Origin: an uncultured Clostridia bacterium | Lineage (GTDB): Bacteria; Bacillota; Clostridia; TANB77; CAG-508 | Direction: 5' to 3' | DNA: 41,304 nt | Assembly (NCBI GenBank): GCA_947589015.1 | Contig: CANPZF010000015.1 | Location: forward strand, 1 to 41,304 | In this document: positions 18,290 to 27,239 of the stretch, in pieces | Layout: every line of letters starts with the position of its first letter | Position numbering within the stretch: position 1 is the stretch's first letter | Translations under genes and position numbers: made by a program | The notes under the pieces: generated by a model | The model's input: the letters and a program-made list of their open reading frames with translations, nothing else | The model's database searches: none | What the model was told of the DNA's origin: nothing

Positions 18290-19051
18290 ATGTTTGGTAT
18301 TGATGTCTCAGAAAACAATGGAATAATAAATTGGGATTTAGTAAAAGACCAAATCAATTTTGCAATATTAAGAGTTGGTTGGATAGGTAACCATAATAAT
18401 CATACAGTAGATAAGCAATTTGAAAGAAATTATAATGAATGTAAAAGATTAGGAATCTCAATAGGTATATATGTTTATTGCTATTGTAATTCAGAAGATA
18501 CAGCTATTTCAGGAGGAAATTGGACGATAGAAAGACTAAATGGAAAGAATTTTGAATTACCAATTTTTATAGATATGGAAGATTCTAGTATAGCAAATTT
18601 AGGAAGAGAAAAACTAACAAATATCAGTATAGCTTTTAACACAGTAATGGAGAATAGTGGATTAAAAGCAGGTGTATACGCAAATAGAAATTGGTATGAT
18701 AATTTTTTAAACAAAGAAATACTTAAATCAAAATATGCAACTTGGATTGCACATTATGGACTAAGTGGACAAGCATATCAAGGAGAACATGATATGTGGC
18801 AAAATTCTTCAAGTGGAAATATAAATGGCATAGGAGGAAATGTAGATACTAATTATTTATATACAGATTTAATATCAAGTACAGGAGTAAACCCTTCAAG
18901 TACATCAACTCAGAAAACTAATGAACAAATTGCAAATGAGGTTATTGCAGGAAGATGGGGAAATGGAGAAGAAAGAAGAGCTAGATTAACAGCAGCTGGG
19001 TATGATTATGAAACCATTAGAAAAATAGTGAATCAAAAATTAAGCCATTAG
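18290..19051 (+). CDS. GH25 lysozyme with C-terminal Cpl-7 repeat (endolysin-like)
   Basis: 253-aa muramidase that cuts the MurNAc-GlcNAc bond of peptidoglycan. GH25 domain: FGIDVSENNG (Asp5), FAILRVGW, IGIYVYCYC, and the catalytic FIDMED (Asp95, Glu97), then AGVYANRNWY, TWIAHYG and DMWQ(N)SSSG. Residues ~213-253 form a Cpl-7 cell-wall-binding repeat (PF08230): EVIAGRWGNGEERRARLTAA, then GYDYETI. No signal peptide, as in phage endolysins. ATG at 18290 chosen for its AGGAGG. Next to an unsecreted cytolysin, it could provide lytic release, as autolysis does for pneumolysin. Confidence 0.93.
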   Translation: MFGIDVSENNGIINWDLVKDQINFAILRVGWIGNHNNHTVDKQFERNYNECKRLGISIGIYVYCYCNSEDTAISGGNWTIERLNGKNFELPIFIDMEDSSIANLGREKLTNISIAFNTVMENSGLKAGVYANRNWYDNFLNKEILKSKYATWIAHYGLSGQAYQGEHDMWQNSSSGNINGIGGNVDTNYLYTDLISSTGVNPSSTSTQKTNEQIANEVIAGRWGNGEERRARLTAAGYDYETIRKIVNQKLSH

Positions 19052-19161
19052 AATATATATTTTATAAATATTATATTTCTAATTTTAAGTAAGAGAAAAA
19101 AAGTAGATTTTATATATAGAACAAAAAATTTTATAATAAAAAAGGAAGAGGTATAAGTAAT

Positions 19162-19794
19162 ATGCCAGAAAATGCTATATTAATTGTAACAGAAAATAAA
19201 AATATAATACATAAAAATGTAATGAATTATAGAATAGATATCATGCAATCAAAAGTAAATAAATATTTGCTAGACACTATTAATAATAATTTATATGATG
19301 AATATAAATACATTATTTTTGAAGAAGAAATAAAAGATGTAAATGACATAAAACATTATTGTCCTTTAAATAATATAAGTAACTGCAAAAATAGAGTATT
19401 TGTAAATCAATTATTAATAAATGGTATTATATTAAATCATATAGGAAATATAGTAAATAAAAGGTATCTTTGGGAAGTTACTACATTATTAGTATATTTA
19501 ATAAAAAATAATTTAAGCAAAAAAGAATTTTATTTTATGGAAGTACTAGAACATATGGAAAAAATTAACAATCTAAAATTATCAGATATTTTATACTATA
19601 AAAATAAAATTTATGCAGCTATTGCAGATATATATTGTTATAAGAATTCTATAAGAAAAATAGAATATGCTATAAACAAACAAGGAATAATTAAAAAGGT
19701 TATATATAAATTTCTAGGAGAAATTATGCCAGATATACAAAAAAACATTAATGAAGAATTAGTGTTCAAAGAATTTGTTGGTATCGCTATATAG
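19162..19794 (+). CDS. Hypothetical protein
   Basis: 210 aa, not recognised. Mixed alpha/beta, rich in Asn, Ile and Lys, with no membrane segment or metal motif. The part around LSKKEFYFMEVLEHMEKINNLKLSDILYYKNKIY looks helical. It has its own RBS (AAGGAAGAGG) after a 110-bp gap and is followed by a terminator, so it closes the toxin/lysozyme cassette or stands alone. Confidence 0.55.
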   Translation: MPENAILIVTENKNIIHKNVMNYRIDIMQSKVNKYLLDTINNNLYDEYKYIIFEEEIKDVNDIKHYCPLNNISNCKNRVFVNQLLINGIILNHIGNIVNKRYLWEVTTLLVYLIKNNLSKKEFYFMEVLEHMEKINNLKLSDILYYKNKIYAAIADIYCYKNSIRKIEYAINKQGIIKKVIYKFLGEIMPDIQKNINEELVFKEFVGIAI

Positions 19795-19825
19795 CTCAAA
19801 TTTACGATATTCGTGCAAAAAATAT

Positions 19826-19864
19826 AAAAAATAATCCAGGTCATATTTACTTGGATTATTTTTT
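19826..19864 (+). terminator. Rho-independent terminator
   Basis: Arms 19826-19841 and 19849-19864 pair over 16 bases with one G-T wobble around a 7-base loop (core AATCCAGGT/ACTTGGATT), flanked by A-run and T-run, so it can work in both directions. It separates the toxin/lysozyme cassette from the recombinase module. Confidence 0.85.
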
Positions 19865-19997
19865 TAGTCTAATTCTTTATCTGTCCTTTCATAATTAAAG
19901 AAGAAATTAAAAAAATAATGAAAAAAGTGAAGAAGAAGTTGAATAAAAAGTAATTAAAAAAATATATCTACATATTTTTAAATATGGAGGCAATATT

Positions 19998-20156
19998 ATG
20001 GATAGAACATATATTGAAGAAAAAGAAATATGTGAAATAAATAATAAAAAATATACAGTAATAACAAGAACACCTAATGAAAGTTTAGATAAAGAAAAAC
20101 TAATAAAATTAATATGCAATTATGCTATAAATGAATTAAAACAAGAAGATTTGTAA
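19998..20156 (+). CDS. TnpW-like small transposon protein
   Basis: 52 aa. Pattern EEKEICEINNKKYTVITRT then KLIKLICNYAINELK resembles the short TnpW-type proteins (PF14202) often found just before large serine recombinases. RBS TGGAGG lies eight bases before the ATG. Likely part of the integrative element; function unknown in the family. Confidence 0.6.
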   Translation: MDRTYIEEKEICEINNKKYTVITRTPNESLDKEKLIKLICNYAINELKQEDL

Positions 20157-20243
20157 AAAAGTATAAAAGTTGGACAATGCTACTTATAATATCAATAGTA
20201 ACATTGTTCTTTATTTTAGGCTACGAATGGAGGCGTAGTAATT

Positions 20244-21806
20244 GTGAAGAACAATAAATTCAAAGTCGCAGGATATTTACGATTATCAGTAGAAGATGGA
20301 GATAAAGAGATAAGTGATAGTATTATTAGTCAAAAAAGTATCATAAAGGAAAAAATTAAACAGTTAGGAAATAATTTTGAATTATATGATTTTTATATTG
20401 ATGACGGATATACAGGACTTAATACAAATAGACCTAATTTTCAAAGAATGTTAGATGATATAGAAAGAAAAAAAGTTAATTGTGTTATTACAAAAGACCT
20501 ATCAAGGCTAAGTAGAAATAACTTTGAGGCAAACTATTTTATAGAGATATTTTTTCTTGAAAAAGAAATTAGGTATATTGCAATATTAGACAATGTAGAT
20601 ACATATCAAAAAAATTCTAATAATGACATGATTCAATTTAAAACCTTAATAAATGATTGGTATAGTAAAGATATTTCAAGAAAAGTAAAAAGTGGTATAT
20701 GGGCTAGAAAAGAACAGGGATTATATGTGGCAGCAAAAGCACCTTATGGATACGTAAAAGATAAAAAGGACAAAAACAGATTAATTGTCAATGATGAAGA
20801 AGCAAGAATAGTAAAAAAGATTTTTCAAATGTATAATAAAGGTGAAACTATGGGCAAAATAGCAAGAAAATTACAAGCAGACAAAATATATTGTCCTAGT
20901 TATAATGGTTTTGAAAGAAATAAGAATGGAGCATATGGATGGACTTGTTCGACAATTTCTAAAATACTGAAAAATAAAACATATTTAGGACATACTGAAT
21001 ATGGAAAAGTCATCAATTTAAGTTACAAGTCTAAGAAAGTTAAACAAATTCCACGTTCTGAGTGGAAAATTGCATATAATACGCATGAATCAATAATTTC
21101 ACAAGATCTTTTTGATAATGTGCAAAAAAGAATAAACTTAAATAAAAAGGCAAAATCGCATACATATAAATGGATATTAAATGGAATTGTAACGTGTAAG
21201 GAATGTGGAGAGCCTATGCAATTGAAAGTAAAGTATAGAAAAGATGGAAATACAATTTCTTTTATGAGACTATATTGTTCTAGTAGTTTACACAATAAGG
21301 GGTATTGCTCAAGAAAATATAAGGGTATAGAACTTGAATCAGTAACACAAATTGTTATAAGTAATCTTAATAAGAAGGTGAAAGCTATTGTTAATTGCGA
21401 AAATGTTGCAGAATTTCTTGAAAAAAATTATAAGAATATAGATACAAGTAGATATGAAAATGATTTGAAGATAACTGAAAAACAACTGGAAAAGTGCAAC
21501 AAAATTATTTCATCACTATACCAAGATTACAGAAATGAAATTATACAAAAGATTGATTTTAAAACTATGTACGATCAAGAAACTGCAAATAGAGATAGAA
21601 TAAATGAAAAAATTAGTATTATAAAACAAAAAATGAATAACAAATTAGAATTTACAGAGGCAGAATTTAAAAGAATAGCTAGTAAAGTATCAGATGTAAA
21701 CAACTGGACTAAAGAACAATTATCAGATGTTATTGAAAGTGTTGAAATTGACAATGAAGATAATATTTTTATTAACTATAAATACAATGTTGTGGAGTTA
21801 GAATAA
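20244..21806 (+). CDS. Large serine recombinase 1
   Basis: 520-aa site-specific recombinase. N-terminal resolvase domain: VAGYLRLSVEDGD (nucleophile Ser15), DFYIDDGYTGLNTNRPNFQRM, ITKDLSRLSRNN; then a recombinase domain with APYGYVKD, ILKNKTYLGHTEYGK; zinc ribbon with CKECGEPM (about 315) and YCSS...GYCS; long coiled-coil (about 405-470). GTG start with TGGAGG about 11 bases upstream; a CTACG/CGTAG inverted pair flanks that ribosome site and could hide it. Forms an operon with the second recombinase. Together they likely integrate and excise the element. Confidence 0.95.
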   Translation: MKNNKFKVAGYLRLSVEDGDKEISDSIISQKSIIKEKIKQLGNNFELYDFYIDDGYTGLNTNRPNFQRMLDDIERKKVNCVITKDLSRLSRNNFEANYFIEIFFLEKEIRYIAILDNVDTYQKNSNNDMIQFKTLINDWYSKDISRKVKSGIWARKEQGLYVAAKAPYGYVKDKKDKNRLIVNDEEARIVKKIFQMYNKGETMGKIARKLQADKIYCPSYNGFERNKNGAYGWTCSTISKILKNKTYLGHTEYGKVINLSYKSKKVKQIPRSEWKIAYNTHESIISQDLFDNVQKRINLNKKAKSHTYKWILNGIVTCKECGEPMQLKVKYRKDGNTISFMRLYCSSSLHNKGYCSRKYKGIELESVTQIVISNLNKKVKAIVNCENVAEFLEKNYKNIDTSRYENDLKITEKQLEKCNKIISSLYQDYRNEIIQKIDFKTMYDQETANRDRINEKISIIKQKMNNKLEFTEAEFKRIASKVSDVNNWTKEQLSDVIESVEIDNEDNIFINYKYNVVELE

Positions 21807-23329
21807 TGAAAGAATATAATGCAGCTATTTATTTAAGATTATCTAAAGAAGATAGAGAAACTAATAACAGTATAGACATTCAAAGAGAAATAACTACTAA
21901 ATATGCTAAAGAACATAGGTATAATATTGCCCAAGAATATGTAGACAATGGATATTCTGGAATATTATCTTCAAGACCAGCTCTTAATAAATTAATGACA
22001 GATATTGTTAGAAATAAAGTCAATATGGTAATTGTTAAGGATATAAGTAGATTGACAAGAGATAAGAATTTAACATCATACTATACAGATATATTTTTTC
22101 CAGATAATGATGTTAGATTAATTTCGGTAACTGAATATATTGATACAGGTGAAAAATATGAAATTGATGATGTAGTTGCTTTAAGGGGAATTGTTAATCA
22201 AAGCTACTTAGAAGATATGTCAAGAAAAATTAAGTCAGTAAAAAGAAATTTTAAAGAGCAAGGAAAATTTATAGAATCAAGTGTAGCTTATGGCTATAAA
22301 AAAGACTCAAATAATAATTATAAATTAATAATAGATGAATATGCTGCTTCAATTATAAGAGAAATTTATGAAGCTTTTATAAATGGAAATAAACCATTAC
22401 AAATTGCTCAAAATTTAAATAATAGGAATATTAAAACTGCATCACAATATTTAGAACTAAAAAATAAAGGAAAGTATTGGACTAAATCTATGATAAATAG
22501 AATTTTAACTAATCCAATATATGCTGGTAATATGGTACTAAATAAATATAGCACTGATTATAAAACAAAAAAGAAGGTATTAGTACCAAAATCTAAATAT
22601 GAAATTTTACATAATACTCATCCAAGTATAATTTCACAAGAAGATTACAATTTAGTTCAACAAATTAAAGGAAATAAGACTAAAAAAGACTTTAAGACTT
22701 ATTTATACTTACTTAAAGGACTAATATATTGTAAACATTGTGGAAGGAGAATGACATATAAAAATTCATATCCAATTAGAATTGATACAAATGGAAAAAT
22801 AACAGGAAAGCCAAATGACATAGGTTATTTTATATGTGAGGAACATTATAGACATCCAGAAGTTTGTAATGCCTTTAACAAGATAATGGAAAAAGATTTG
22901 AATGAAATAGTGTTAAAAAAAGTATCCAAAAGGCTAAAGCAATTACAAATTGGGAAATATGCTGGTGATATTCAAAAGTATAGAGAAAGTCAAAATACAA
23001 AACTGAACAATTACAAGAAAATTAAAAATGAAATTACAAGACAGGAATCTAATTTTAAAATATTATATTCGAAAAAAGTAGAAGGAATCATATCAGAGGA
23101 AAGATTTTTAAAAGATTATAACGAATACAAAGAGAAAATCACAGAATTGAAAGATAGATTAGATAGTTTAGAAAAATCAGAAAACACTTTTGAATCTCGA
23201 AGTGATATTGAAAAGCTGATTATAGAGTTTGAAAATTGTAACAAATTTGGTAATGATATTCTAAAAAAATTGATAGAAAAAATTGAGATTGGAACAGAAC
23301 AAAAAGTAGAAATTATATTAAAAGTGTAA
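21806..23329 (+). CDS. Large serine recombinase 2
   Basis: 507-aa recombinase overlapping recombinase 1 by one base (TAATG), hence coupled. AAIYLRLSKED (Ser13), EYVDNGYSGILSSRPALNKL, VKDISRLTRDKN, recombinase domain with VAYGYKKD and LTNPIYAGNMV, zinc ribbon YCKHCGRRM...CNAF, coiled coil (about 400-465). It diverges clearly from recombinase 1, so the pair is not a recent duplication. Tandem serine recombinases that act together are known in CcrA/CcrB-type systems. Confidence 0.95.
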   Translation: MKEYNAAIYLRLSKEDRETNNSIDIQREITTKYAKEHRYNIAQEYVDNGYSGILSSRPALNKLMTDIVRNKVNMVIVKDISRLTRDKNLTSYYTDIFFPDNDVRLISVTEYIDTGEKYEIDDVVALRGIVNQSYLEDMSRKIKSVKRNFKEQGKFIESSVAYGYKKDSNNNYKLIIDEYAASIIREIYEAFINGNKPLQIAQNLNNRNIKTASQYLELKNKGKYWTKSMINRILTNPIYAGNMVLNKYSTDYKTKKKVLVPKSKYEILHNTHPSIISQEDYNLVQQIKGNKTKKDFKTYLYLLKGLIYCKHCGRRMTYKNSYPIRIDTNGKITGKPNDIGYFICEEHYRHPEVCNAFNKIMEKDLNEIVLKKVSKRLKQLQIGKYAGDIQKYRESQNTKLNNYKKIKNEITRQESNFKILYSKKVEGIISEERFLKDYNEYKEKITELKDRLDSLEKSENTFESRSDIEKLIIEFENCNKFGNDILKKLIEKIEIGTEQKVEIILKV

Positions 23330-23347
23330 AAATTACACTTTAATTTT
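23321..23347 (+). terminator. Hairpin at the recombinase stop / element edge
   Basis: AAAGTGTAA (23321-23329) pairs with TTACACTTT (23333-23341) across an AAA loop and is followed by AATTTTA. The stem contains the recombinase stop codon. It lies about 30 bp from the cotJC remnant, so it may also be part of the attachment-site arm. Confidence 0.6.
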
Positions 23348-23354
23348 ATAATAA

Positions 23355-23600
23355 AAAGATTGCACTATAATACCTTTATCCGAACAAAAAGCAAGAGCAA
23401 CCTATGAAAAATTAATCAACTTATGTCGTGATAATCCAGAAGTATTAGACCCATTAAGATATTTAAGACAAAGAGAAGTAGTGCATTTTCAAAGATTTGG
23501 AGAAGCATTAAGAGGTGTTCAAGATAAATTAGCAGAAAAAAAATTCTATATGAATGATATGACCCCATATAATAATGATTGCAATAAATGTAATGATTAA
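23355..23600 (+). pseudogene. cotJC: 3' part of spore-coat gene cotJC (manganese-catalase-like)
   Basis: No start codon or RBS, but an open frame closes at TAA 23598-23600 and reads LSEQKARATYEKLINLC, DPLRYLRQREVVHFQRFGE, ALRGVQDKL, matching the C-terminal third of CotJC, including the His of the EVVHFQRFGEAL helix. The homology begins abruptly near 23373-23385, directly after the recombinase operon. The N-terminal part is not in the window. This is what is expected where an integrative element has split cotJC; excision could rebuild the gene if the 5' half lies at the element's other end. Supports a spore-forming host. Confidence 0.82.
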
Positions 23601-23671
23601 TAAACGTTTAAATAGCAATACTTTTGAAAATGTCTAATAGCATGGAAAAGCAGCCAAAAATTAAAAAAATA

Positions 23672-23700
23672 TTGAAAAATGCACATAAATTTGATATAAT
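23672..23700 (+). promoter_or_regulatory. Sigma-A-type promoter
   Basis: TTGAAA (23672-23677), 17-bp spacer, TATAAT (23695-23700); it points at the small Cys-rich gene 40 bp downstream. Confidence 0.75.
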
Positions 23701-23740
23701 AATTTAGTTACTGTAGTTTTTGCAAAGAGAGGAGCAGACA

Positions 23741-23926
23741 ATGCAAAAAAATAACAACAGCTTAGAAAAATGTTTTCTCTGTCATGGAGAAGGTGCAATA
23801 CCTTGTTCGTGCAAAAAAAAGATCACACCTAAAACGCGCCGGCATGTAAAGTGCCCTGAATGCGGAGGTTGTGGCGCGGTAGTATGTCACTATTGTGACG
23901 GCACAGGTTGGATGCCCAAGTGGTAA
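23741..23926 (+). CDS. Small Cys-rich protein with DnaJ-like CxxCxGxG motifs
   Basis: 61 aa from the ATG at 23741 (RBS AGAGAGGAG). Three CxxC(x)GxG-type units: CFLCHGEG, CPECGGCG, CHYCDGTG, plus CSC, resembling the zinc-binding region of DnaJ. Its base use is much richer in G+C than all neighbours (ACG CGC, GGC GCG, GAC GGC), and it has its own promoter and terminator, suggesting recent transfer. It contains the only CGG in the window that would have to be read as Arg (codon 34, 23840-23842). If CGG caused a +1 shift here, the frame would run GGC ATG TAA and stop at once. Confidence 0.7.
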   Translation: MQKNNNSLEKCFLCHGEGAIPCSCKKKITPKTRRHVKCPECGGCGAVVCHYCDGTGWMPKW

Positions 23927-23942
23927 GCCGGTAAAAACAATG

Positions 23943-23987
23943 AAGAGGCAAGTTATAAGTCGTAAGACCGAAAGCTTGTCTCTTTTT
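23943..23987 (+). terminator. Rho-independent terminator
   Basis: AAGAGGCAAG (23943-23952) pairs with CTTGTCTCTT (23975-23984; one G-T pair) and ends in a T-run to 23987. It closes the Cys-rich gene. Confidence 0.75.
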
Positions 23988-24074
23988 AATGATATTTACT
24001 AAATATTAACTTTTTTAGATATTTTATCTTAATATTTTTCTGTTACTATATAATGCGAAAAGGAGGTAAAAGAT

Positions 24075-25065
24075 TTGAAAAAAATAAGTATAGTTGTACC
24101 AATATATAATGAAGAAAAAGTAATACCATTTTTTAAAAATAGGATATTAAATATCATAAAAAAAGAGGAAAAATATGAAATTGAAGTATTATTTGTAGAC
24201 GACGGAAGCAATGATAAAAGTATAGAAATAATAAAAAATATAAGAAAACAAGATAAAAGATTCTCATATATATCTTTATCTAGAAATTTTGGAAAAGAAA
24301 TTGCAATATATGCAGGACTAGATTATGCAAAAGAAAGTGATGCAGTAGTATTAATAGATGCAGATTTGCAAGATCCACCTGAGTTAATTCCAAAATTAAT
24401 TGAACAATGGGAAAATGGATATGATGATGTATATGCAAAAAGAAAAAGAAGAGAAGGAGAAAGTTTCATAAAAAAAATAACATCTAAAATGTATTATATA
24501 GTATTACAAAAATTTACGAATATCCCAATTCAAAAAGACACAGGAGATTTTAGACTATTAGATAAAAGATGTGTTCAAGCAATTTGTAATTTAAAAGAAG
24601 AAGCGAGATGCTCAAAAAGTTTATTTAGCTTAATAGGATATAATAAAAAAGAAGTATTATTTGAAAGAGATAAAAGAATAGCAGGAACAACAAAATGGAA
24701 TTATAAAAAATTAGTAAATTTAGCAATAGATGGAATAACATCTTTTACAATTTCCCCATTAAGATGGTCTACATATTTAGGTAGTATTATATTTTTAACA
24801 GGTTTAATTTATATAACAAGCATATTATTTCATAGTAATGAAATACAAGGATATCAAATAGTTTTAAGTACGGTTCTATTTTTAGGAGGATTACAATTTT
24901 TTATAATAGGAGTAATGCGGAGAATATATAGGAAGAATTTTTAAGGAAACTAAAAAAAGACCACTATATTTTTTAAAAGAAGTAAATGGAGAAAAATATT
25001 ATGAAATCAAAAAGACAAATAATAATTTTATTAATAGTAATAACATTAGCACAAATTATTACTAG
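24075..25065 (+). CDS. DPM1-type GT2 polyprenyl-phosphate glycosyltransferase, one +1 shift at CGG
   Basis: Moves a sugar from a nucleotide donor to undecaprenyl phosphate, supplying lipid-linked sugar to membrane transferases such as the next gene. N-terminal GT2: SIVVPIYNEEKV, VDDGSNDKS, SRNFGKEIA, LIDADLQDPPELI (DxD), KDTGDFRLLDKR, then two C-terminal TMs. The unshifted frame ends after codon 289. At codon 282 (24918-24920) it reads ATG-CGG-AGA; skipping C24918 gives GGA GAA and the family's conserved end GEYIGRIFKETKKRPLYFL, continuing to TAG 25063-25065 (about 329 aa, a normal length). TTG start with AAGGAGG. Overlaps the next gene. Confidence 0.9.
24918..24921 (+). other. CGGA +1 recoding site in the GT2 gene
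   Basis: 0-frame ATG CGG AGA; skipping C24918 gives ATG GGA GAA, where GGA encodes the conserved first Gly of GEYIGR. The 0-frame stops eight codons later. Confidence 0.85.
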
Positions 25066-26512
25066 AATTTATTTAGGTGACAAAAAACAATATTTTCATA
25101 TGGATGAAGCTTATTCATATGGATTAATGAATTATAATAAATTAAACATTACAGATAATGAAGATTTTATAAATACATGGCATGATAAATATTACTATAA
25201 AGATTATTTAGAAGTAAATTCAGATGAAATATTAAACATAAAACCAGTATATGAGAACCAGAAAAATGATGTACATCCACCTTTTTATTATTTACTATTA
25301 AGAATAATATCAACTTGTTCAATAAACAATTTCACAAAATGGACAGGTATAATATTAAATATAATTATTTTTGCAATATCTAACATTTTTATATATTTAA
25401 TATGTAAAAAGTTATTTAAAAATCAAATATTTGCTTTAATAGTGTGTTTTATAAATGGGTTTTCATTAATAGCTTTAGATAGCTGTTTATATATTAGAAT
25501 GTATGAATTATGTAACTTGAATATTTTAATTGCAACATATTTACACTTAAAAATGTATCATCAAAAAGATATTAAAAATTTTGACATGATATTTCTAATG
25601 ATTAATCTATTAATAGGAGGATTAACACATTATTACTATTTCGTATATGTATTAGTTTTATATGTAATTTCTACAATAAGTTACATAAGAAAAAAAGAAA
25701 AACAGAAATTAATAAGATATCAAATAAGTATTTTCATATCAGCAATTATATATTTGTGCATATTTCCGTATTCTATATCACATATATTATTTGGCAATAG
25801 AGGAATTACTAGTGGTAGTTCAATAAATATTATTATAAAATTTGTTGGATATATGAAAATAATAAATGATAGATTCTTTAATAAATTATTTTTACCATTG
25901 CTTGTAGCTATAATTATCTTATGTTGGAAAAAAGTTAAAGAAAAAAAATTAATAGATAAACAAATATTATTTATAGTATTACCATGCATTATATATACAG
26001 CTACAATTATAATAACATCACCATATATAGAAACTAGATATATTATACCAATATATTCGAGTATAATAATATCAACAGTATATTTAATAAAAATATATTT
26101 AAACAAATTTTGGGATAATAAAAGCACATTATTTTTAATAACACTATTATTTTTAATAATATTATATAGTCCTAAAATGACAAATACAAAATTAGAATTT
26201 ACATATGAACAATATAATAATATAGCAAAATATATAAAAGAAAAGCAGTTACCAATTATATACATTTGGAACACAGAAAATAATAGATTTTTAGATGATA
26301 TATATTTATTTACATTAGTAGACAAATCTATCATATTAGACTACAATCAACCAGCTGAAAATATAAAACAAATAATACAAGAAAACAATACTAATTTTAT
26401 TTTAATATGTAATGAAGGGATAGAAGAAACAAAATTAAAACAATGTATTTCAGGAAATATGCAATATAAACAAAGGATGAATGCTTGTGATATTTATGAA
26501 GTGGATATATAA
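25001..26512 (+). CDS. GT39-like membrane glycosyltransferase
   Basis: 503-aa polytopic membrane protein of the ArnT/PMT (GT-C) type, using polyprenyl-phosphate sugars outside the membrane. First loop has FHMDEAYSYGLM with the catalytic acidic DE pair, then DVHPPFYYLLLRI, a PMT hallmark; about eleven TMs follow and a short C-terminal soluble tail. ATG at 25001 chosen because GGAG (24988-24991) is nine bases upstream; an ATG at 24986 is also in frame. It overlaps the 3' end of the GT2 gene as restored by the +1 shift, fitting a donor-maker/user pair. Confidence 0.87.
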   Translation: MKSKRQIIILLIVITLAQIITRIYLGDKKQYFHMDEAYSYGLMNYNKLNITDNEDFINTWHDKYYYKDYLEVNSDEILNIKPVYENQKNDVHPPFYYLLLRIISTCSINNFTKWTGIILNIIIFAISNIFIYLICKKLFKNQIFALIVCFINGFSLIALDSCLYIRMYELCNLNILIATYLHLKMYHQKDIKNFDMIFLMINLLIGGLTHYYYFVYVLVLYVISTISYIRKKEKQKLIRYQISIFISAIIYLCIFPYSISHILFGNRGITSGSSINIIIKFVGYMKIINDRFFNKLFLPLLVAIIILCWKKVKEKKLIDKQILFIVLPCIIYTATIIITSPYIETRYIIPIYSSIIISTVYLIKIYLNKFWDNKSTLFLITLLFLIILYSPKMTNTKLEFTYEQYNNIAKYIKEKQLPIIYIWNTENNRFLDDIYLFTLVDKSIILDYNQPAENIKQIIQENNTNFILICNEGIEETKLKQCISGNMQYKQRMNACDIYEVDI

Positions 26513-26537
26513 TTGAAACAGAAAGAAGGCGGAATGT

Positions 26538-27224
26538 ATGTATAATATTTTAGTAGTTGATGATGAAAAGGAAATAGCAGATTCTATAAAAATCTATTTA
26601 GAAGAAGAAGGATATAAAGTATCAGAATGTTTTGATGGAGAAAAAGCTATAAAAATGCTACAAAAAGAGGAAATACACTTAGTATTATTAGATATAATGC
26701 TACCAAAAAAAGATGGAATTTCTGTAGCAAGAGAAATAAGAAAAATAAGTTCTGTTCCAATTATATGTATATCTGCTAAATCTGAAACAACAGATAAAAT
26801 TATAGGTTTAAATGCAGGTGCAGATGATTATATAACCAAGCCTTTTGAACCATTAGAATTAATAGCAAGGGTAAAATCCAATCTTAGAAGATATACAAAA
26901 TTTGAAAATAAAATTGAAGAACAAACAATAGTAATAGATGGATTATTAATAAATGATAAAACAAAAGAGGTATTTTTAGAAGATGAGATGATAAAATTAA
27001 CACCAATAGAATACAATTTGTTATTATTTTTAGCAAGAAATAAAGGACAAGTTTTTTCGATAAAACAAATATATGAAAATGTGTGGAAAGAACCTTTTGA
27101 TGGTTATGAAAAAAAAGTTGTAGTTCATATTAGTCATATAAGAGATAAAATAGAAGCAAATCCTAAAAATCCTAAATACTTAAAAGCAATATGGGGATTA
27201 GGATATAAAATTGAAAATATATAA
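26538..27224 (+). CDS. OmpR/PhoB-family response regulator
   Basis: 228 aa. Receiver: ILVVDDEKEI (Asp8, Asp9), phosphoacceptor Asp52 in LVLLDIMLPKKDG, ADDYITKPFEP with the conserved Lys. Winged-helix DNA-binding domain from about 130: KLTPIEYNLLLFLARNKGQVFS and VVVHISHIRDKIEANP, then YLKAIWGLGYKI. Partner of the kinase 16 bp downstream. VanR-like in layout; the targets are unknown, but the two surface-glycosylation genes just upstream are candidates. Confidence 0.95.
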   Translation: MYNILVVDDEKEIADSIKIYLEEEGYKVSECFDGEKAIKMLQKEEIHLVLLDIMLPKKDGISVAREIRKISSVPIICISAKSETTDKIIGLNAGADDYITKPFEPLELIARVKSNLRRYTKFENKIEEQTIVIDGLLINDKTKEVFLEDEMIKLTPIEYNLLLFLARNKGQVFSIKQIYENVWKEPFDGYEKKVVVHISHIRDKIEANPKNPKYLKAIWGLGYKIENI

Positions 27225-27239
27225 TAGGGGGAAATTAAT

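Noticed and set aside
20244..23329. Tandem recombinases as a recent gene duplication
   Set aside because: The two proteins share only family motifs; their sequences, linkers and zinc-ribbon regions differ widely.
25720..26334. 204-aa minus-strand ORF opposite the GT39-like gene
   Set aside because: Shadow of a confidently assigned membrane protein; composition is what the reverse strand of that gene would give.
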